Of a DNA stretch of 29,753 nt, positions 1 to 7,504 are shown piece by piece. The notes under the pieces were generated by a model, which made no database searches, had not been told where the DNA came from, and saw only the letters and a program-made list of their open reading frames with translations. The position numbers were made by a program, and so were the translations under genes. The number at the start of each line of letters is the position of its first letter. Within the stretch, counting starts at the first letter, position 1. Source of the DNA: a virus; the IMG/VR virus record IMGVR_UViG_3300042518_001188, positions 1 to 29,753 of that record; one strand, written 5' to 3'.

Positions 1-1
1 C

Positions 2-826
2 GCCGAGGCCGGCCGCCGCAGCTATCATCTCTCCTCGCTCTACTCGCCCTGGCGCACTTGGCCTGATCTGGCCGTGAAGTATTTGCAGGACTACGAAGCC
101 CCGGGCGGATTGCAGGATTTCTTGAACCGGGAGATGGCCGAACCGTGGAAGCCGCAAGGGGCGCTCATCACGACGGCCATGATCCGCGACCGCGTGGATG
201 CTTCGCCTCGCTACATGATAGGCACCGCGCCCGAGGGCAAGATGATCGGCCGCCTCATGTCCATCGACGTGGGCCAGACGGAAATGTGGTGGATTGTCCG
301 CGAGCTCCACGAAGACGGCAGCAGCTACCTCCTCGATTACGGGGCGATGGTCGGATGGGACGGGATCATGGACAAATTCAAGCACTACAAGTGCTATCGC
401 GGCATCGTGGACGCGGGCTACGCGGCCAAGACCCCGGCGGGCGTCTACGATTTCGTTGCCAAGTCGGGCGGGCTCTTTGTCGCAGCCAAGGGGCGAACCG
501 TCAGCCAGGGATTGCGCGAGCCCTACAAGTTCCAGCAAATCGTGTCGGCCGGCGCGGTGCTGTGGGCCGTGCAATTCGACGCGCACTTCTGGCAGGCCCG
601 ACTCTATCACGACATCCTGCGGGACGGGCGGGGGCGGTGGTATCTGCCCCGGGACATCGCCAAGGACTACGTCGGCCAGTTGCAGGGCGAGGCGCTCATC
701 GAGAAAGACGGGGAGTCCAAGTGGCAACGCCTCGGGCCGAACCACCTTGCCGACTGCGAAAAGATGGCCCTCGTGCTGATTGATTCGATCATGGCGCAGT
801 TCAAGGCAACCAACGCCACTCCTTGA
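2..826 (+). CDS. Phage terminase large subunit, C-terminal part (5' end outside window)
   Basis: This is the motor/nuclease subunit that packages DNA into the prohead and cuts the concatemer. The frame is open from base 2, so the gene starts before the window. A GTG at 74 is in frame, but the residues before it (SYHLSSLYSPW) match the conserved segment of GpA-type terminases and should be kept. The visible part is mainly the RNase H-like nuclease domain: an acidic strand SIDVGQ, then GIVDAGYAA with a second acidic residue. The Walker ATPase motifs must lie upstream. The stop codon is embedded in a TTGACA hexamer that precedes the next gene by 14 nt. The order terminase, small joiner, portal, protease is lambda-like and supports the call. 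Confidence 0.9.
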   Translation, partial: AEAGRRSYHLSSLYSPWRTWPDLAVKYLQDYEAPGGLQDFLNREMAEPWKPQGALITTAMIRDRVDASPRYMIGTAPEGKMIGRLMSIDVGQTEMWWIVRELHEDGSSYLLDYGAMVGWDGIMDKFKHYKCYRGIVDAGYAAKTPAGVYDFVAKSGGLFVAAKGRTVSQGLREPYKFQQIVSAGAVLWAVQFDAHFWQARLYHDILRDGRGRWYLPRDIAKDYVGQLQGEALIEKDGESKWQRLGPNHLADCEKMALVLIDSIMAQFKATNATP

Positions 827-828
827 CA
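823..828 (+). promoter_or_regulatory. TTGACA start-associated motif, copy 1
   Basis: TTGACA overlaps the terminase stop codon (TGA at 824-826). It lies 14 nt before the ATG at 843, with GAGGGC directly before the ATG. It shares hexamer, spacing and GAGGGC with the copy at 8376. Its function is unknown; no -10 hexamer follows at the usual distance. Confidence 0.55.
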
Positions 829-842
829 CAAAGACCGAGGGC

Positions 843-1106
843 ATGACCGACGCCTCGATGCTGGCCTCCGTTTTCACGGCCAGCGAATTGTCCCAACTGA
901 AAGCCTCCTGCAAAGCGCAGATTCTTGCGGGCGGGGCTTCGCAAGCGTTCGTTGTGTCAAGCAGCGTGGGCGGCCGCTCTGTCACGCTTCAGCAAACCTA
1001 CAACGCCTGGGATATGCTCGGCCTGATTGAGACGGCGCTGGCGATCAATGCCGGCACGGTGGGCAACAGCCGCGTCACCCAAGTCCGCTTTCCGAACCGC
1101 ACCTAA
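843..1106 (+). CDS. gpW-like head-tail joining protein
   Basis: An 87-residue protein sits between terminase and portal, the place of gpW in lambda-type head modules. gpW stabilises the packaged head and provides part of the surface to which the tail binds. An N-terminal helical stretch (FTASELSQLKASCKAQILAG) is followed by a predicted beta hairpin (AFVVSSSVGGRSVTLQ), the helix/hairpin order of gpW-type proteins. The frame is open further upstream to 780, but that would overlap the terminase coding region. The ATG at 843 fits the 16-nt gap and the TTGACA/GAGGGC start signal. The stop overlaps the portal start (TAATG). The family call rests on position, size and pattern. Confidence 0.6.
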   Translation: MTDASMLASVFTASELSQLKASCKAQILAGGASQAFVVSSSVGGRSVTLQQTYNAWDMLGLIETALAINAGTVGNSRVTQVRFPNRT

Positions 1107-2632
1107 TGGCCAAAAACACCAGCTTTGTTGACCGTCTCGCCGCGCGCTTTGGCTTTTCGCGCATGATCGAAGCCGTGAACCACCGCAGCGAGGAGCGCGG
1201 CTGGGTCTACGCGCAGGCGCAGGATAGCAAGGTCGATCTTTCCTCCTATGACCGCACGCGCCTGATGGCGTTAAGCCGCAAATGCTTTTACAACAACGCC
1301 ATTGTGCGCGGGGCTGTCAGGGATAAAGCTCTGTATTCTGTCGGCTCGGGCATCGGCATCCGTCCGCAGGCCATGACCGGGGATCAGGAGTGGGACGATG
1401 CGGCCGAGGCATGGTGGGAAAACTGGTCGCGGCAGCCCGAGATCAGTGGCCGCCACGATATGCGCGGCCTGCAAATGCTGGTTTCGGAGGCCATCGACCG
1501 CGACGGCGAAATCTTTGCTATCCTCACCGCCCGGCAAGACGGCGCTCCCGCCGTCCAGATTGTCGAAGCCCACCGCATCGAGTCGCCCGACACGGCGGCC
1601 AACAACGGCGGCGTGGTGGATGGCGTGAAGCTAGACAAATTCCAGCGTCCGCTCAGTTACTTCATCGGAGAAGGCGACGAATACCCCCGCCGGCATCGGG
1701 AGATCAAAGCCGAGGCCATGCTTCACGTCTTTGAGCCCGAGCGCGCCGATCAGGTGCGCGGCTATCCAGCCGTCGGTGTGGCGCTCAACTCCATCTTGGA
1801 CCGCGACGAGCTTTTGCGCTTCGAGATGATGGCGGCCAAGGCAGGCAGCAGCATCGGCCTGGTCATCAAAAACAACAGCGGCACGATCGGCGCCGAAGGG
1901 TTCTTTGGCGATCTGAGCAAAGACAGCAACGGCAACCTGACGCGCGAATCCATGTTCGGCGGTGGTTTGGTGCCGCGCCTCAAGACCACGGAAGACATCC
2001 AGAGCTTCCAGATGAACCGCCCCAACGAGAAGCTCGACAAGCACCTCGAGCAATACATCCGCGCGGCGGCCATCGGGCTCGGGCTGCCGTATGAGTTTGT
2101 TTGGGACACGTCCGCTGTCGGAGGTGTCGCGCAAAGATTTATCATTCAAAAAGCCGCGCGTTGTTTTGCGGGCCGCCAGGATGTCCTGATCAATGCCTTC
2201 CTCAATAAGTTGTGGGGCTACGCCATCGCCAACGCCATGCGCCGCCGCGAGCTTCCGATGAATCCCAACTGGCGCAACGTCGGCTGGCAGACCCCGCGCT
2301 CCATTACCGTGGACGTTGGCCGCGAGGCCGCCGCACGCCGGGACGATGTGAAGGCCGGGCTGATGACGCTTTCCGATTTCTTTGGCGAGCAGGGCATCGA
2401 CTGGAAAGAGGCGGTGTCGGAGATTGCCGCCGAACGTGAATTTGCCGCATCGCTCGGCGTCAGCATTGGCGTGGAGCAACCGCAGCCGCAGGCCGAGATT
2501 CTCCCGCAAGAAGAAGCGCCGGCCGCCGAACCGCCACAACTTTCCGAACCTACCCAACCGACCGAATTGGCACTGCCGAAAAAACGCAAACGCCTCTATC
2601 GCCGGAAGAAGGTCGGAAAGCCGACTGCTTGA
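1106..2632 (+). CDS. Portal protein (lambda gpB family)
   Basis: A 508-residue portal, the dodecameric ring at the capsid vertex through which DNA enters and leaves and on which the head is nucleated. Typical features of the lambda portal family are an N-terminal segment with SYDRTRLMALSRKCFYNN, then VRGAVRDKALYSVGSGI, a central SEAIDRDGEIFAIL strand/helix, and EAHRIESPD. The C-terminus (about residues 460-508) is rich in Pro, Glu and Lys and looks disordered. The start overlaps the joiner stop (TAATG), so translation is probably coupled. The stop is again part of a TTGACA hexamer. Confidence 0.92.
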   Translation: MAKNTSFVDRLAARFGFSRMIEAVNHRSEERGWVYAQAQDSKVDLSSYDRTRLMALSRKCFYNNAIVRGAVRDKALYSVGSGIGIRPQAMTGDQEWDDAAEAWWENWSRQPEISGRHDMRGLQMLVSEAIDRDGEIFAILTARQDGAPAVQIVEAHRIESPDTAANNGGVVDGVKLDKFQRPLSYFIGEGDEYPRRHREIKAEAMLHVFEPERADQVRGYPAVGVALNSILDRDELLRFEMMAAKAGSSIGLVIKNNSGTIGAEGFFGDLSKDSNGNLTRESMFGGGLVPRLKTTEDIQSFQMNRPNEKLDKHLEQYIRAAAIGLGLPYEFVWDTSAVGGVAQRFIIQKAARCFAGRQDVLINAFLNKLWGYAIANAMRRRELPMNPNWRNVGWQTPRSITVDVGREAAARRDDVKAGLMTLSDFFGEQGIDWKEAVSEIAAEREFAASLGVSIGVEQPQPQAEILPQEEAPAAEPPQLSEPTQPTELALPKKRKRLYRRKKVGKPTA

Positions 2633-2634
2633 CA
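2629..2634 (+). promoter_or_regulatory. TTGACA start-associated motif, copy 2
   Basis: TTGACA overlaps the portal stop codon and is followed after 15 nt by the ATG at 2650. The segment before the ATG reads CCGAGT rather than GAGGGC. Confidence 0.5.
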
Positions 2635-2649
2635 TGAGCCCGTCCGAGT

Positions 2650-3498
2650 ATGGACGCGCTAAAATTTGAAGGCATCTCCGTCGCCACCGTTGGCCCGGCG
2701 CTCGGTCATGCCATGCTGGTGGACGATGTGACGCTGTTGCAGGCCGAAGCGGCCGGCCAAGTGGGCAGCCCGGTCAAAGTGTTTGTCGATCACGACGAAA
2801 GCATCGACAGCCTGATCGGCTTTCTCGCCAACTTCCGCATCGAGGAAGACCAACTGCGCGCGGACCTCGAGCTCCTCGGCTCACACCCCCAGGCGTCTTT
2901 CTATTCCGAGATCCTGACCAAAGCCCCGCAGCGCGTCGGCTTCAGCATGACCTTCAGCGGAACGCCTGACGAAAACGAAGACGGCACCCGCCTGGCGCGC
3001 GTTTCGGAACTGGTCAGCGTGGACCTTGTCTCGCGCCCGGCCGCCAATCCCGACGGAGTTTTTCGCGCGTTGCCGCAGGCCGAAAAGCCGGTCGCGGTTG
3101 ACACCGCAGAAAAGGGCATGGATCAAAAATCCGCTCCTGAACAGTTCGACGCGAAGGCCGCCATCGAAGCGATGGCCGCCGAACTCCGCGCCGAGATCAA
3201 AGCCGCTTTTGAAGAAAAAGCCGAAGTGGCACCCGAAGCACCCGCTCCCGCTCCCGTCGAGGACAGCAAAGCCGCTGAACTCGCCGCGAAGCTCGAAGCC
3301 GTCACCTCCAAGCTCTCCGTTTTGGAAGTCGAACTCGCCGCTCGCGGCGACAACGCCGTGACGGGCAACGGCTCCGCCGTCTCCGTCGAAGAGGCTTACG
3401 CCTCGGGCGATCGCTCCACCAAATTTGAAATCGTCCGCAAAGCCCTCGAGGCCGGCGATTTCGCGCTCATCTCCAAGCTCAAACAATCCAACAAATAA
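2650..3498 (+). CDS. Prohead protease with C-terminal scaffold domain
   Basis: A 282-residue maturation protease that would cleave scaffold and other head proteins before DNA packaging. Residues 1-140 form the protease: FVDHDES places a candidate catalytic His at 48, RVGFSMTFSG a candidate Ser at 99, and ELVSVDLVSRPA a conserved C-terminal strand. Residues about 145-282 are Ala/Glu/Lys-rich, probably coiled coil, and resemble an assembly scaffold. This matches protease-scaffold fusions in which scaffold is also made separately from an internal start. Such a start exists in frame at 3118. The gene lies between portal and major capsid protein, as expected. Catalytic residues are assigned by pattern only. 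Confidence 0.85.
   Translation: MDALKFEGISVATVGPALGHAMLVDDVTLLQAEAAGQVGSPVKVFVDHDESIDSLIGFLANFRIEEDQLRADLELLGSHPQASFYSEILTKAPQRVGFSMTFSGTPDENEDGTRLARVSELVSVDLVSRPAANPDGVFRALPQAEKPVAVDTAEKGMDQKSAPEQFDAKAAIEAMAAELRAEIKAAFEEKAEVAPEAPAPAPVEDSKAAELAAKLEAVTSKLSVLEVELAARGDNAVTGNGSAVSVEEAYASGDRSTKFEIVRKALEAGDFALISKLKQSNK
3098..3103 (+). promoter_or_regulatory. TTGACA start-associated motif, copy 3 (inside protease gene)
   Basis: This copy is inside the protease coding region and encodes part of residues 150-152. Fourteen nt later an in-frame ATG (3118) opens the scaffold domain, directly preceded by AAGGGC. Hexamer, spacing and the GGGC before ATG match the gene-junction copies at 823 and 8376. Confidence 0.5.
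3118..3498 (+). CDS. Internal in-frame scaffold protein (Nu3-like)
   Basis: A 126-residue product from an internal ATG in the protease frame. It would consist of only the Ala/Glu-rich helical part (MDQKSAPEQFDAKAAIEAMA and onward), with a long predicted coiled coil and a basic C-terminus (LISKLKQSNK). Lambda makes Nu3 scaffold from an in-frame internal start in the C protease gene, so the arrangement has a clear precedent. The sequence evidence is the ATG at the domain boundary plus TTGACA 14 nt before it. No strong Shine-Dalgarno sequence is seen at normal spacing. This is an inference until the short product is detected. Confidence 0.55.
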   Translation: MDQKSAPEQFDAKAAIEAMAAELRAEIKAAFEEKAEVAPEAPAPAPVEDSKAAELAAKLEAVTSKLSVLEVELAARGDNAVTGNGSAVSVEEAYASGDRSTKFEIVRKALEAGDFALISKLKQSNK

Positions 3499-3504
3499 CT
3501 CATC

Positions 3505-4419
3505 ATGGCCTCCATCACTGGTCTGAACGACGACATCATCTCCTCAAGCGCCCTCAAAGCGTTCGTGGATTCCCTCCATCCGCTGAATGCGTTCAGCGTG
3601 AACTACAACGCCGAGGCCGCCCGCAAGGGTGAGGTCGTGAGCATCCCGCTCATCTCCTCGATCACGGCTTCGACCTTCAACAACACTTACGAAGGTGCCG
3701 ACGGCGACGTGACCCTCACGGCCCGCGAAGTCACCATCGACAAGCACTTCCTGTCCACGGTCGATTTCACCGACACGCAATGGAGCAAATCCAGCGCGCT
3801 CACCCCGCAAATGCTGTCCGAGATCGGCGCAGAGCAGGGCCGCGCGGTTGCCCAGGCGTTCATCGCTTCGTGCTGGGGATTGATCACCACCGCCAACTTC
3901 GGCGCGGCGGTCGCCTCCTTCACCTCGGCCAGCTTCAGCATGGCGGATGTCCGCAAAGCCCGCCTTGAGCTCACCAAAGCCAAAGCTCCTCAGAATGACC
4001 GCGCGTTGTTCATCGAGCCCGACGCTTACGACGCGCTCCTGTCCGACAGCACCAACATCCTCGCCAACCTCAACTTCGGTTCGGAAGGCATCCGCGAGGG
4101 TCAGGTCCGCCGTCTGGCTGGCATGAACGTCTTCGAGAGCACCCTGATCCCGGCCACCAACGTCGGCACCAGCATCACTCTCGCCGGCTTCGCGGTGCAT
4201 CCTTCGGCCATCGCCGTGGCAATCCGCACCCTTCAGCCGCAGGCTCCGAGCGAATACCTCGAAGCCCGCACGGTGGTCGATCCCGTCAGCGGCATTGGTC
4301 TCGGGTATCGTCGCCACTACAACACGGCGAACGGAACCCACTTCCTCAACTTCGAGGTGGTCGGCGGCTTCACCTACGGCATCACGGCCGGTCTCAAGAT
4401 TCTGGCGAAGAAAGCCTAA
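3505..4419 (+). CDS. Major capsid protein
   Basis: A 304-residue protein with the size, position (right after protease/scaffold) and composition of an HK97-fold coat protein. Features seen: an N-terminal segment with ALKAFVDSLHPLNAFS, a beta-rich middle (VVSIPLISSITASTF), the helix of the P domain (AEQGRAVAQAFIASCWGLI), FIEPDAYDALLSD, and a C-terminal strand-rich region ending in GLKILAKKA. It resembles the P22/HK97-type coat proteins found in many metagenomic siphoviruses. The gene is followed by the strongest terminator in the window, consistent with very high expression. The next gene starts 84 nt later. Confidence 0.85.
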   Translation: MASITGLNDDIISSSALKAFVDSLHPLNAFSVNYNAEAARKGEVVSIPLISSITASTFNNTYEGADGDVTLTAREVTIDKHFLSTVDFTDTQWSKSSALTPQMLSEIGAEQGRAVAQAFIASCWGLITTANFGAAVASFTSASFSMADVRKARLELTKAKAPQNDRALFIEPDAYDALLSDSTNILANLNFGSEGIREGQVRRLAGMNVFESTLIPATNVGTSITLAGFAVHPSAIAVAIRTLQPQAPSEYLEARTVVDPVSGIGLGYRRHYNTANGTHFLNFEVVGGFTYGITAGLKILAKKA

Positions 4420-4442
4420 GCACTGGTTTGTGTGTTCAAGCG

Positions 4443-4474
4443 CCCCGGGGCATCTGCCCCGGGGTTTTGCTTTT
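4443..4474 (+). terminator. Rho-independent terminator after major capsid gene
   Basis: A perfect 9-bp G+C stem (4443-4451 with 4456-4464, sequence CCCCGGGGC) closes on an ATCT loop. It is followed by TTTTGCTTTT. It lies 23 nt after the capsid stop codon, so it should separate capsid expression from the downstream glycosyltransferase and tail genes. Confidence 0.9.
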
Positions 4475-4481
4475 GGTGCGG

Positions 4482-4487
4482 TTGACA
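4482..4487 (+). promoter_or_regulatory. TTGACA start-associated motif, copy 4
   Basis: TTGACA lies just after the capsid terminator and 16 nt before the ATG at 4504. Because it follows a terminator it could be a -35 element, but the bases 17 nt later (TGGAGA, already coding) are not a convincing -10 box. Confidence 0.5.
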
Positions 4488-4503
4488 AAAATGCCGTGCC
4501 CGC

Positions 4504-6258
4504 ATGGAGAACACACAGCCCTCGTTGGCGCTGGTGGCGATTGCGGGCAACTGCGAGAGCTACGTCCGGCGGTTTATCGAATCCTTCCAGCGGCTCACGC
4601 CGCACATCTACATCGTCCGCGCCTGCGGCAGCCGAGATCCAGACAAGACCCTGGACATCGCCCGCGAAATGGGGTGCAAGGTCGGCGAATACAAGAACGC
4701 CGAGGCGCACCAATTCTGGGACCATGTGGACAACTTCGGCGCCGCCCGGCAAATGGCCGCCGACATGGCCGAGGCCGACGGCCACGAGTGGCTCATGTGG
4801 GCCGACACCGATGACATCCTCGAGCCCGAGAGCGCTGACATCATCCGCGAGCATCTACGCATTACCGCCCCAGAAACTACGCTGGCGCTCGTTCCTTATC
4901 GTCTGACCAACAACGGCCTTAATCTCCTGCGGGAGCGCATCTGGCGGCGCGGCACGGCCGTCTGGGCGGACCCTGTGCATGAACACCTCGAGCCGGTGGA
5001 CAAATCGGGCGACGGCCACGTCCGCTGGGAGGACTGCCGCATCGTCCACGCGCCCGACTCGCACAAAGACGAGGCCGACGGCAAGCAGGGCAACCAGCGC
5101 AACTGGCGCATCATCTCATCCATTCCCGACTTCGACAAAAACCCGCGTTGGCTTTTCTACGCGAGCCTCGAGCATTTCGGGTTCAAGGATGACGAGAACG
5201 GCATGGCCTACGCGGTCGAGGCTCTCAAAACGCCAGGGCTGGACGATAACGAGCGTTACGAGCTTTACCTTCAACTCGCCATGCGGACGCACGGCTTCGC
5301 GCCGAAAAAGTCGCTCCTGCATGAAGCCTACAAAGTGAGCCCGTGGCGCCGCGAAGCCTTGGCCCAACTGGCTGCCGTGTCGCTCGACAACAACGAGCCG
5401 CAAGATGCCTTGGCCTATGCCCGCGCTTTCATGGCGATCCCGGTGCCCGACGTGGTGCCGTGGACGCACCGCCCGGTGGTCTATGGTTTCGGCGGGGTGG
5501 GGCTGTATGCCTGCTGCCTGCGCGCCAACGGCGATACCGAGAAGGCCGACAAGTTCGAGCTTGAGTGGTTCAAGAAGTGCGGCGGCAAGATTAGCGTGTG
5601 CCACCCGACGCGCGGCCGCCCGTTGCAGGCCGCCGAGACGCGCAAGAAGTGGCTCGAGGCCGCCAAAGATCCGCAGGCCATTGAATACATCTTTGGGTTT
5701 TCGGCCGACGATACCGAAACGGCAGACATCTTGGGTCGATTCCGCCATGCGCAGTCTGCCGCCGGCAACCTGGACGCCGTGGGCGGAACGCTCGTCCAAA
5801 ATTACAATGCCGCCGTGCGCGCAAGTAGCGGCAAAATCATCCTGACAATCCAAGACGATCTGGAACCCTGCCTTTTCTGGGACGAACTCATTTGGAAGGC
5901 GCTTGCAAATCACCTCAACAGGCCGGCCGTTCTCCGGGTAGGCGACGGCTACCGAAACGACGATTTGCTGATTACGTTCTGCGTCACACGCCCGACCCTG
6001 CGCGCCATGAATCACAACGGGGGCATTGTTAGCGATGAATATCGGGGCGTGTTTTGCGACAACGAGTTCACGCACCGGGCCAAAAAGAACGGATGGATCG
6101 TGCCAAGCGACATTGTCCTGCGGCACGAGCATCCATTTTTCAATCCGGCCGTCCCAACCGACGACATCTACGCCATAGAAAATAGCTCAGAGGGCTACAA
6201 GTTCGGCCTTGAAGTATTCCGCCGCCGCAACCCCGACGCCTTTGACTCGCAGGGTTAG
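4504..6258 (+). CDS. Two-domain glycosyltransferase in the head module
   Basis: A 584-residue protein with two GT-A-like parts. Residues 1-about 215 are a family 2 glycosyltransferase: LALVAIAGNCESYVRRFIES at the nucleotide-sugar-binding strand, ADTDD (residues 100-104) as the metal-binding DxD motif, and IWRRGTAVWADPVHEHL as the acceptor-side motif common in GT2-TPR proteins. Residues about 220-350 are helical and TPR-like. A second GT-like domain starts near 360 (KISVCHPTRGRP) and has an acidic motif IQDDLEP near 448. Host cell-wall synthesis is unlikely, given its place between capsid and connector genes. Glycosylation of the virion or modification of the host surface are the reasonable options. 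The start is ATG 4504; the upstream ATG at 4491 is out of frame. Confidence 0.8.
   Translation: MENTQPSLALVAIAGNCESYVRRFIESFQRLTPHIYIVRACGSRDPDKTLDIAREMGCKVGEYKNAEAHQFWDHVDNFGAARQMAADMAEADGHEWLMWADTDDILEPESADIIREHLRITAPETTLALVPYRLTNNGLNLLRERIWRRGTAVWADPVHEHLEPVDKSGDGHVRWEDCRIVHAPDSHKDEADGKQGNQRNWRIISSIPDFDKNPRWLFYASLEHFGFKDDENGMAYAVEALKTPGLDDNERYELYLQLAMRTHGFAPKKSLLHEAYKVSPWRREALAQLAAVSLDNNEPQDALAYARAFMAIPVPDVVPWTHRPVVYGFGGVGLYACCLRANGDTEKADKFELEWFKKCGGKISVCHPTRGRPLQAAETRKKWLEAAKDPQAIEYIFGFSADDTETADILGRFRHAQSAAGNLDAVGGTLVQNYNAAVRASSGKIILTIQDDLEPCLFWDELIWKALANHLNRPAVLRVGDGYRNDDLLITFCVTRPTLRAMNHNGGIVSDEYRGVFCDNEFTHRAKKNGWIVPSDIVLRHEHPFFNPAVPTDDIYAIENSSEGYKFGLEVFRRRNPDAFDSQG
6242..6247 (+). promoter_or_regulatory. 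TTGACT variant of the start-associated motif
   Basis: One mismatch from TTGACA, inside the last codons of the glycosyltransferase. It is followed after exactly 14 nt by the ATG at 6262, again with GGGC immediately before ATG. The segment GGGTTAGGG could also act as a weak ribosome-binding site. Confidence 0.35.
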
Positions 6259-6261
6259 GGC

Positions 6262-6600
6262 ATGGCGAACCAGTTAGATACCGCGCACATTCTCGGCGTT
6301 TCCGCCATCGCGGACGTGGGCGGCGAGGTTGTCACGATCGGAAGCACCGCGCTCAAAGCCGTGGTGGGCGACATGGATTCCCGCGATGAATTGGCCGAGG
6401 GTGGTGTTCGCCAGGTGCGCTCGGTTCGACTTGGGATTCCGCGCTCGGAGTTTGAACGCTGCATAGCTATGGGAATCACCGAGGTATCGGTCCCGACAAT
6501 CTGGAGCCGCATTACCGTTCGAGACATCGAGCTACAAGTGCTCGGCGTTTCGCAAGATGCGGCTGTTATTGAAATCACGGCTGGCGGTCTGGCGGAGTAA
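6262..6600 (+). CDS. Hypothetical head-tail connector/adaptor protein
   Basis: A 112-residue protein, 3 nt after the glycosyltransferase stop. It is mostly beta-strand, with paired segments such as GGEVVTIGSTALKAVVGDM and EVSVPTIWSRITVRDIELQV. No family motif is recognised. In siphovirus gene order, small proteins between the capsid gene and the tail terminator are adaptor, stopper or neck proteins, and such a role is likely here. The gene ends 5 nt before the next start at GTG 6605. Confidence 0.5.
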   Translation: MANQLDTAHILGVSAIADVGGEVVTIGSTALKAVVGDMDSRDELAEGGVRQVRSVRLGIPRSEFERCIAMGITEVSVPTIWSRITVRDIELQVLGVSQDAAVIEITAGGLAE

Positions 6601-6604
6601 AGCC

Positions 6605-7504
6605 GTGGAAATCACGGTAGATGTTTCAAAGTTCGGCCGGCTGATCCCACAGCTTGCCAATGTGACCAAGCGTTCGCTTCGATCCGTGGTCAAGCAGCAG
6701 GCCGCGCTCATTATTCGAGGCAGCGGATCGGGCCGCGACGAGGGTTTAATCCCCTACACGCCACCGCCCAAAGGACAGCAGCAGGGCGAAAACGCCGTGC
6801 GCCGCGACATTTCTCGCGTCTTTGGGTCGCTCTCCAACGTCAAAAAAATCCTCAAATACTCCAATGTGCGCGGAGCCGGAACCGCTTTTAATCGCTACAT
6901 CCGCGAAGGAGACCACGAAAAAGCCAAGGCATTGTTAAACGGGACAATGCAAAAGAACTTCCGCACCAAAGCCCACCAACGCAACCAGAAGGGAAAGACG
7001 GTTCGCGTGCGCTCCTACGTTCAAAGCCGCCCGACAGAGATTGATCTAAAGAGCAGTCGCCTCGGTCGCGTGACCGACATCATCCAATCCCTCCCGGCGG
7101 CCGGCACGCACCCGATCCACAAGTCGCGGCAGAACAACCGCAAATTTGTGTCCCGCCGCCAATGGTCTGCAGTCGTGCTGCAAAGCGGCACCGTGGCCGC
7201 CTACATCAAACAGAAGCAAAAGAACGTCGGCACCATGAAAGCGGGGTGGGTGGCCGCCGCCCGCGCTCTTAGCATTACGGGATTGCCCAAGTTTGTGTCC
7301 CGCAACTTCCGCAACAACGGCAGCTTTCTCAACGAACTCGACCAAGAAAGCCCTGCTTTCACGGCGATCAACTCCACGCCAGGCATCGGCAGCAGTCTCC
7401 GCTCGGTCATGGCCCGAACCCTGCGCGGGCGCGTCATCCGCATGAAGGCTGACATCCAAAACAAACTAAACGCCGAACTCGGCAAGCTCCAGACCGCCGC
7501 ATGA
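6605..7504 (+). CDS. Putative neck / minor tail protein
   Basis: A 299-residue, strongly basic protein with many Arg and Lys. The chosen start is GTG 6605 (MEITVDVSKFGRLI), just after the previous stop. An upstream in-frame start at 6557 would overlap the previous gene and add residues that look like its shadow. A motif KQKNVGTMKAGWVAAARAL is reminiscent of the conserved region of gp10-like neck and tail-completion proteins, but the protein is about twice their usual length. It overlaps the next gene by 4 nt (ATGA). The role in neck or tail completion is inferred from position. Confidence 0.5.
   Translation: MEITVDVSKFGRLIPQLANVTKRSLRSVVKQQAALIIRGSGSGRDEGLIPYTPPPKGQQQGENAVRRDISRVFGSLSNVKKILKYSNVRGAGTAFNRYIREGDHEKAKALLNGTMQKNFRTKAHQRNQKGKTVRVRSYVQSRPTEIDLKSSRLGRVTDIIQSLPAAGTHPIHKSRQNNRKFVSRRQWSAVVLQSGTVAAYIKQKQKNVGTMKAGWVAAARALSITGLPKFVSRNFRNNGSFLNELDQESPAFTAINSTPGIGSSLRSVMARTLRGRVIRMKADIQNKLNAELGKLQTAA

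Noticed and set aside
823-851. TTGACA read as a normal sigma70 -35 box
   Set aside because: At 16-18 nt downstream there is no TATAAT-like hexamer in any copy. The start codon would lie at the -10 position, and several copies sit in 16-17-nt gaps between co-oriented genes.
3544-4854. Long open frame of 436 codons on the minus strand
   Set aside because: It lies opposite the capsid and glycosyltransferase genes, which have clear protein families. Long antisense frames are common in G+C-rich DNA, and its Arg/Gly/Val/His-rich product has no domain.
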